Assembly (NCBI GenBank): GCA_013298775.1
Contig: JAAFIV010000022.1
Location: 21,118-85,117 of the forward strand
Direction of reading: 5' to 3'
DNA from: Ignavibacteria bacterium
GTDB lineage: Bacteria > Bacteroidota > Ignavibacteria > Kapaibacteriales > UBA4661
Length of the DNA stretch: 64,000 nucleotides
Shown one piece after another: positions 60,715 through 64,000 of this stretch (position 1 is the first letter of the stretch; each line of letters starts with the position of its first letter). Position numbers and translations under genes: made by a program. The notes under the pieces are model-generated. The model did no database searches and was not told where the DNA came from. It saw only the letters and a list, made by a program, of their open reading frames with translations.

Positions 60715-61846
60715 CCACATCGCCCGCAACGTTGGTGCGGAAGTCCAGCAGCGCATTGACGCGCTCAAAATCGGGCAGAAAATGCAGGATTTACCCGAAG
60801 AACTTTGGCATCCAAGTTTTCGCTACTACGTCAAGGAAGATCCGAACCGCAAGGGTGGACCGAACCTCCGTATGATTCGCCTCGACCCCGAAAAACCGTC
60901 GCTGACCGTTACGGGCTATATTTTTAACAAGTTTGTTCATCCCATTGAAGACCGTTTTATCACTGTCCGCGAAGCCGCACGATTGCAGGGTTTTCCCGAT
61001 GAAGTGCAGTTTTGTGGGACGCTGACAAGTTCGCAATTACAAGTTGGAAATGCTGTTCCGATTCCGCTTGCACAGGCGGTTTTGTCGGCAGTAGCGGAAA
61101 AAGCGAATACACTGTCTATGCACGAAATTCGTGCCTTGAGTTTGTTTAGCGGCGCAGGTGGCTTCGATATTGGTGCGGAACAGGTGGCAGTCGGAAAAAC
61201 CCACGTTTGCCCGCTTGTGGCGGTTGAGAATTGGAATGATGCTTGTGCAACATTACGGAATTATGCGGGTTCGCGGATACATATCGCCGAGATGGATATT
61301 CGCACTATCGCTTCGCCACTTGATTTTTGGCAAAAGCAAACAGGCTTGGATGCCGCACCAAATCTTGTCTATGGCGGTCCGCCCTGCCAAGCATTTAGTC
61401 AAGCAGGAAAACAAAAAGCCGATGATGACGAGCGCGGTATGCTTATCTTTGAGTTTGTGAGGTTTGTCAGTGAATTGCAACCGGAATTTTTCGTTATGGA
61501 AAATGTTGCCAATCTCAAAGGCGTAGCTGGTGGTGCGCTCTTGAAGCGTGTTGTGGCAATGTTTGAAGAGCTTGGTTACAATCTCGACATGAATGTTTTG
61601 GATGCAACGCACTACGGCGCAGCGCAGCGCAGAAACAGGCTTTTTATTGTTGGATGCCGCCATAGTCTTGGTAAAATCTCGCTTCCTGAGCCGACGCACG
61701 GCGACGTGGAAGGTTCACTTTTTCCGCTCAAGCCAATACAAACCGTTGGGCAAGCATTTGAGCGGCTTCCAAATGCATTGTTTAGCAATCAATCTACGGT
61801 TAGCAATCACACATTTTATCAAAAAGAATATTCAGAATTACTCTAA
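60701..61846 (+). CDS. Circularly permuted DNA (cytosine-5) methyltransferase
   Basis: 381 residues from ATG 60701, overlapping the endonuclease stop by 14 bases. Motif order is IX-X then I-VIII: first NHIARNVGAEVQQRIDAL, KPSLTVTGY, VREAARLQGFPD (90-100) and QVGNAVP (114-120), then from M140 the normal start ALSLFSGAGGFD (motif I), GGPPCQ with catalytic Cys229 (IV), ENV (VI), QRRNRLFIVG (VIII) and VSNH near the end (370). Standard enzymes have I-VIII, the target-recognition region, then IX-X. The break falls at the SNH motif, which appears at both ends. M.BssHII is a known permuted enzyme of this order. Activity is likely since every core motif is present once. Confidence 0.85.
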   Translation: MTIHNHIARNVGAEVQQRIDALKIGQKMQDLPEELWHPSFRYYVKEDPNRKGGPNLRMIRLDPEKPSLTVTGYIFNKFVHPIEDRFITVREAARLQGFPDEVQFCGTLTSSQLQVGNAVPIPLAQAVLSAVAEKANTLSMHEIRALSLFSGAGGFDIGAEQVAVGKTHVCPLVAVENWNDACATLRNYAGSRIHIAEMDIRTIASPLDFWQKQTGLDAAPNLVYGGPPCQAFSQAGKQKADDDERGMLIFEFVRFVSELQPEFFVMENVANLKGVAGGALLKRVVAMFEELGYNLDMNVLDATHYGAAQRRNRLFIVGCRHSLGKISLPEPTHGDVEGSLFPLKPIQTVGQAFERLPNALFSNQSTVSNHTFYQKEYSELL

Positions 61847-61870
61847 ACGTACTATTCACTTACTGAATTT

Positions 61871-63805
61871 ATGAACATTACCCTTACTCTCCCCGACGGC
61901 TCGAAACGCGAGTATGCAAGCGGCTCCACAGGCTTGCACGTAGCTGAATCCATTTCTCAAGGGCTTGCCCGCAATGCCGTTGGCATTTTTCTGGGTGACA
62001 GCCCCAGAGACCTCTCCACGCCTATCACGGAGGATGCAAACATCCGCATCGTTACCTTCGACCAAGACGAAGGCAAGCAGATTTTCTGGCACTCCACCGC
62101 ACACCTTATGGCAGAGGCGTTGGAAGCACTTTATCCGGGCGTGAAATTCGGCATCGGACCAGCGATTGAGCAAGGTTTTTACTACGATGTGGATCTGCCC
62201 GACGGCATCAAACTTTCCAGCGAAGATTTACCCAAAATCGAAGCGAAAATGGCGGAACTTGTCAAACGCGACGTGCCATTTCAGCGCGAAGATATCTCGT
62301 GGGACGATGCCGTGAAATACTTCCAAGAAAAAGGCGACCAGTACAAATTGGAACTCTTGGAAGGCTTCAAAGGGCAATCTATCACGCTTTACAAGCAAGG
62401 CGCGTTCACGGATTTGTGCCGTGGAACGCACGTTCCTTCGACGGGCTTTCTGAAATTCCCCAAACTCCTCTCCATTGCTGGTGCATACTGGCGCGGCGAC
62501 TCGAATCGTCAGGTTTTAACGCGCATCTACGGCATTGCATTTCCGAAAAAGCAGATGCTGGAAGATTTTGTGAAAATGCGCGAAGAAGCCGAAAAACGCG
62601 ACCACCGCAAGCTCGGCAGAGAATTGGAATTGTTTATGATTACCCCAACCATCGGCGGAGGGCTTCCTGTCTGGCTTCCGAATGGTACGTTGGTGCGCCG
62701 AACACTCGAAGCATTCTTGCGCGATGAGCAGGTAAAACGCGGCTACCAAGAAGTAATTACGCCGCATATTGGCAATTTGGAAATGTACAAAACATCGGGA
62801 CATTACCCGTATTACGCCGATTCGCAGTTCCCGCCGATAAAATTTACCGATGAAACCGGACGCGAAGAAGAGTATTTACTCAAGCCCATGAACTGCCCGC
62901 ATCATCACCAAGTGTATGCCGCAAAGCCGCGCTCGTACAGGGATTTGCCCGTGCGCTTGGCGGAATTTGGAACGGTCTATCGCTATGAGCAATCGGGCGA
63001 ATTGAACGGACTCTCGCGTGTGCGCGGCTTCACCCAAGACGATGCGCATATTTACTGCACCGACGACCAGTTGAAAGACGAAATCAAAAGCACGATTGAA
63101 CTCACGCAGCACGTGTTCAAGACCTTCGGCATGGACGTAACCACGCGCCTTTCCTTCCGCGACGACAATGCCGACAAGTACGGCGGCGACATCGCGCTTT
63201 GGGAACGCGCACAGCAGGAAATCAAGGAAGTCGCCGACGAAATGCAGCTTGAATACTTTATCGGCTTGGGCGAAGCGGCGTTTTACGGTCCGAAAATTGA
63301 CTTTATTGTCCGCGATGCCATCGGGCGCAAGTGGCAGCTTGGTACGGTGCAGGTGGATTACGTTATGCCAGAACGCTTCCAGCTTGAATACACAGGCAAC
63401 GACAATGCCAAACACCGCCCCGTGATTATCCACCGTGCGCCATTTGGCTCAATGGAGCGGTTTTTGAGCATTTTGATTGAGCATTATGCTGGAAACTTCC
63501 CGTTCTGGCTCGCGCCCGTGCAGGTGAGCGTTCTGCCAATTACCGACGACCAAATCCCCTACGCGCAAGAACTGACTAAGCGTTTGACCGATTTAGGCTA
63601 CCGCGCAAAATTGGATGACCGCGCCGAAAAAGTGAATCGCAAAATTGCGGAATCGGAGCAGAAAAAAGTACCGTTTGCGCTGGTGATTGGCAAAAAAGAG
63701 GTGGAATCGGGGCAGGTAGCCGTGCGCGAGCATGGTGTAGGTGATAAGGGTGCGATGAGTGTGGATGCGGTGTTGGAGGTATTTGCTTCTTTGAAACGAG
63801 CGTAA
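61871..63805 (+). CDS. thrS: Threonyl-tRNA synthetase
   Basis: 644 residues, the usual ThrRS length. N-terminal TGS domain (1-60), editing domain with HSTAH (H74, H78) and DLCRGTHVP, then the class II core: TTP-like ITPHIGNLEMYKTSGH, MNCPHHHQVY with the zinc Cys, RLAEFGTVYRYEQSGELNGLSRVRGFTQDDAHIYC, and the anticodon-binding C-terminus (LAPVQVSVLPITDDQIPYAQEL). It charges tRNA-Thr. The start codon and first 25 codons are duplicated upstream at 59430, with the R-M unit between them; the gene itself is complete. It is 24 bases downstream of the methyltransferase stop, so its transcription may now come from that unit. Confidence 0.98.
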   Translation: MNITLTLPDGSKREYASGSTGLHVAESISQGLARNAVGIFLGDSPRDLSTPITEDANIRIVTFDQDEGKQIFWHSTAHLMAEALEALYPGVKFGIGPAIEQGFYYDVDLPDGIKLSSEDLPKIEAKMAELVKRDVPFQREDISWDDAVKYFQEKGDQYKLELLEGFKGQSITLYKQGAFTDLCRGTHVPSTGFLKFPKLLSIAGAYWRGDSNRQVLTRIYGIAFPKKQMLEDFVKMREEAEKRDHRKLGRELELFMITPTIGGGLPVWLPNGTLVRRTLEAFLRDEQVKRGYQEVITPHIGNLEMYKTSGHYPYYADSQFPPIKFTDETGREEEYLLKPMNCPHHHQVYAAKPRSYRDLPVRLAEFGTVYRYEQSGELNGLSRVRGFTQDDAHIYCTDDQLKDEIKSTIELTQHVFKTFGMDVTTRLSFRDDNADKYGGDIALWERAQQEIKEVADEMQLEYFIGLGEAAFYGPKIDFIVRDAIGRKWQLGTVQVDYVMPERFQLEYTGNDNAKHRPVIIHRAPFGSMERFLSILIEHYAGNFPFWLAPVQVSVLPITDDQIPYAQELTKRLTDLGYRAKLDDRAEKVNRKIAESEQKKVPFALVIGKKEVESGQVAVREHGVGDKGAMSVDAVLEVFASLKRA

Positions 63806-63832
63806 ATTTCCTCATCAAATATTCAATGAATT

Positions 63833-63928
63833 ATGGTACCAAGCGATATTTTGCAACGTGTTTTATTACTTAAATCTGAAAACTACGGAAATGCTTACAT
63901 TTGCTTTATTTTGGAGAAAATCAGATGA
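63833..63928 (+). CDS. Short ORF between thrS and the edge gene
   Basis: 31 residues (MVPSDILQRVLLLKSENYGN, then AYICFILEKIR) from ATG 63833; its stop overlaps the ATG at 63925 by four bases (ATGA). Could be a coupling leader peptide or chance. Not recognised. Confidence 0.25.
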   Translation: MVPSDILQRVLLLKSENYGNAYICFILEKIR

Positions 63929-64000
63929 CAATTCTTGATTATATGCAGAGTGTTGGCACCTGGCTTGGCTGCCCTCATGCAAAAAAAAACTCTTTCAGAT
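63925..64000 (+). CDS. Partial gene cut by the window end
   Basis: Open frame from ATG 63925, with GGAG (63913-63916) eight bases upstream, reading MTILDYMQSVGTWLGCPHAK and on to the edge. Too little to identify. The good ribosome-binding site makes a real gene plausible. A run of nine A near 63981 is present. Confidence 0.4.
   Translation, partial: MTILDYMQSVGTWLGCPHAKKNSFR

Overview
The window looks like a chromosomal segment of a Gram-negative bacterium from the Bacteroidota/Chlorobiota/Kapaibacteriota side of the tree. Evidence: two very large secreted proteins end in type IX secretion (T9SS) sorting domains (29083-31959 and 44879-49600), several small outer-membrane barrel-like proteins carry signal peptides, the IleRS is of the long Bacteroidota type, YbeY and the DksA/TraR-like protein carry residue losses typical of that group, and many start codons lack a clear Shine-Dalgarno sequence. 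The exact lineage is inference. There are no rRNA genes, phage genes, transposase genes or CRISPR arrays.

Layout. 1-12330 (+ strand): a truncated amidohydrolase, a small conserved protein, a degenerate PEP-carboxykinase-like protein with an RGG tail, a circularly permuted ATP-grasp protein, a PASTA membrane protein, a three-receiver/pseudo-cyclase regulator, a BatA-type VWA protein and an orphan PhnE-like permease. 12507-26988 (- strand): outer-membrane and leucine-rich-repeat proteins, two tandem paralogous membrane proteins, leuC, a DUF433/DUF5615 toxin-antitoxin-like pair, two related barrel proteins around a Uma2 nuclease-like gene, an enoyl-ACP-reductase-like SDR, upp, a membrane/SRPBCC protein and dnaA. 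A candidate oriC with DnaA boxes lies between dnaA and mltG (about 27000-27540). 27823-33487 (+): mltG, a T9SS GH13 protein and a NamZ-like protein. Then ptsH and a prenyl synthase (-), a blaI/blaR-like pair (+) with a twin palindromic operator and an extraordinary 18-unit repeat, nadD, der and rnr (-), a giant IPT surface protein and ileS (+), an H1-like/DksA-like pair joined by a slippery A10 tract, a dienelactone hydrolase, tRNA-Arg(CCU), an Smg-like gene and ybeY.

57931-63805 is an accessory block beside thrS: two tandem MNT/HEPN modules, then a restriction-modification pair whose cytosine-5 methyltransferase is circularly permuted. This R-M unit sits between a 75-bp copy of the start of thrS (59430) and the intact thrS (61871), which differ only at synonymous positions. 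This is the signature of insertion with long target duplication.

Intergenic regions are rich in palindromic repeats. One family (four copies) has GTAACTGGTCAGG-type inverted ends, and two copies have near-perfect 8-bp direct repeats at their borders, as a non-autonomous (MITE-like) element would. The strongest leads are the R-M insertion with permuted methyltransferase, the possible programmed -1 frameshift joining an H1-like tail to a DksA/TraR-like domain, the RGG-tailed PEPCK homologue, and the repeat-bearing BlaR-like protein with its twin operator.
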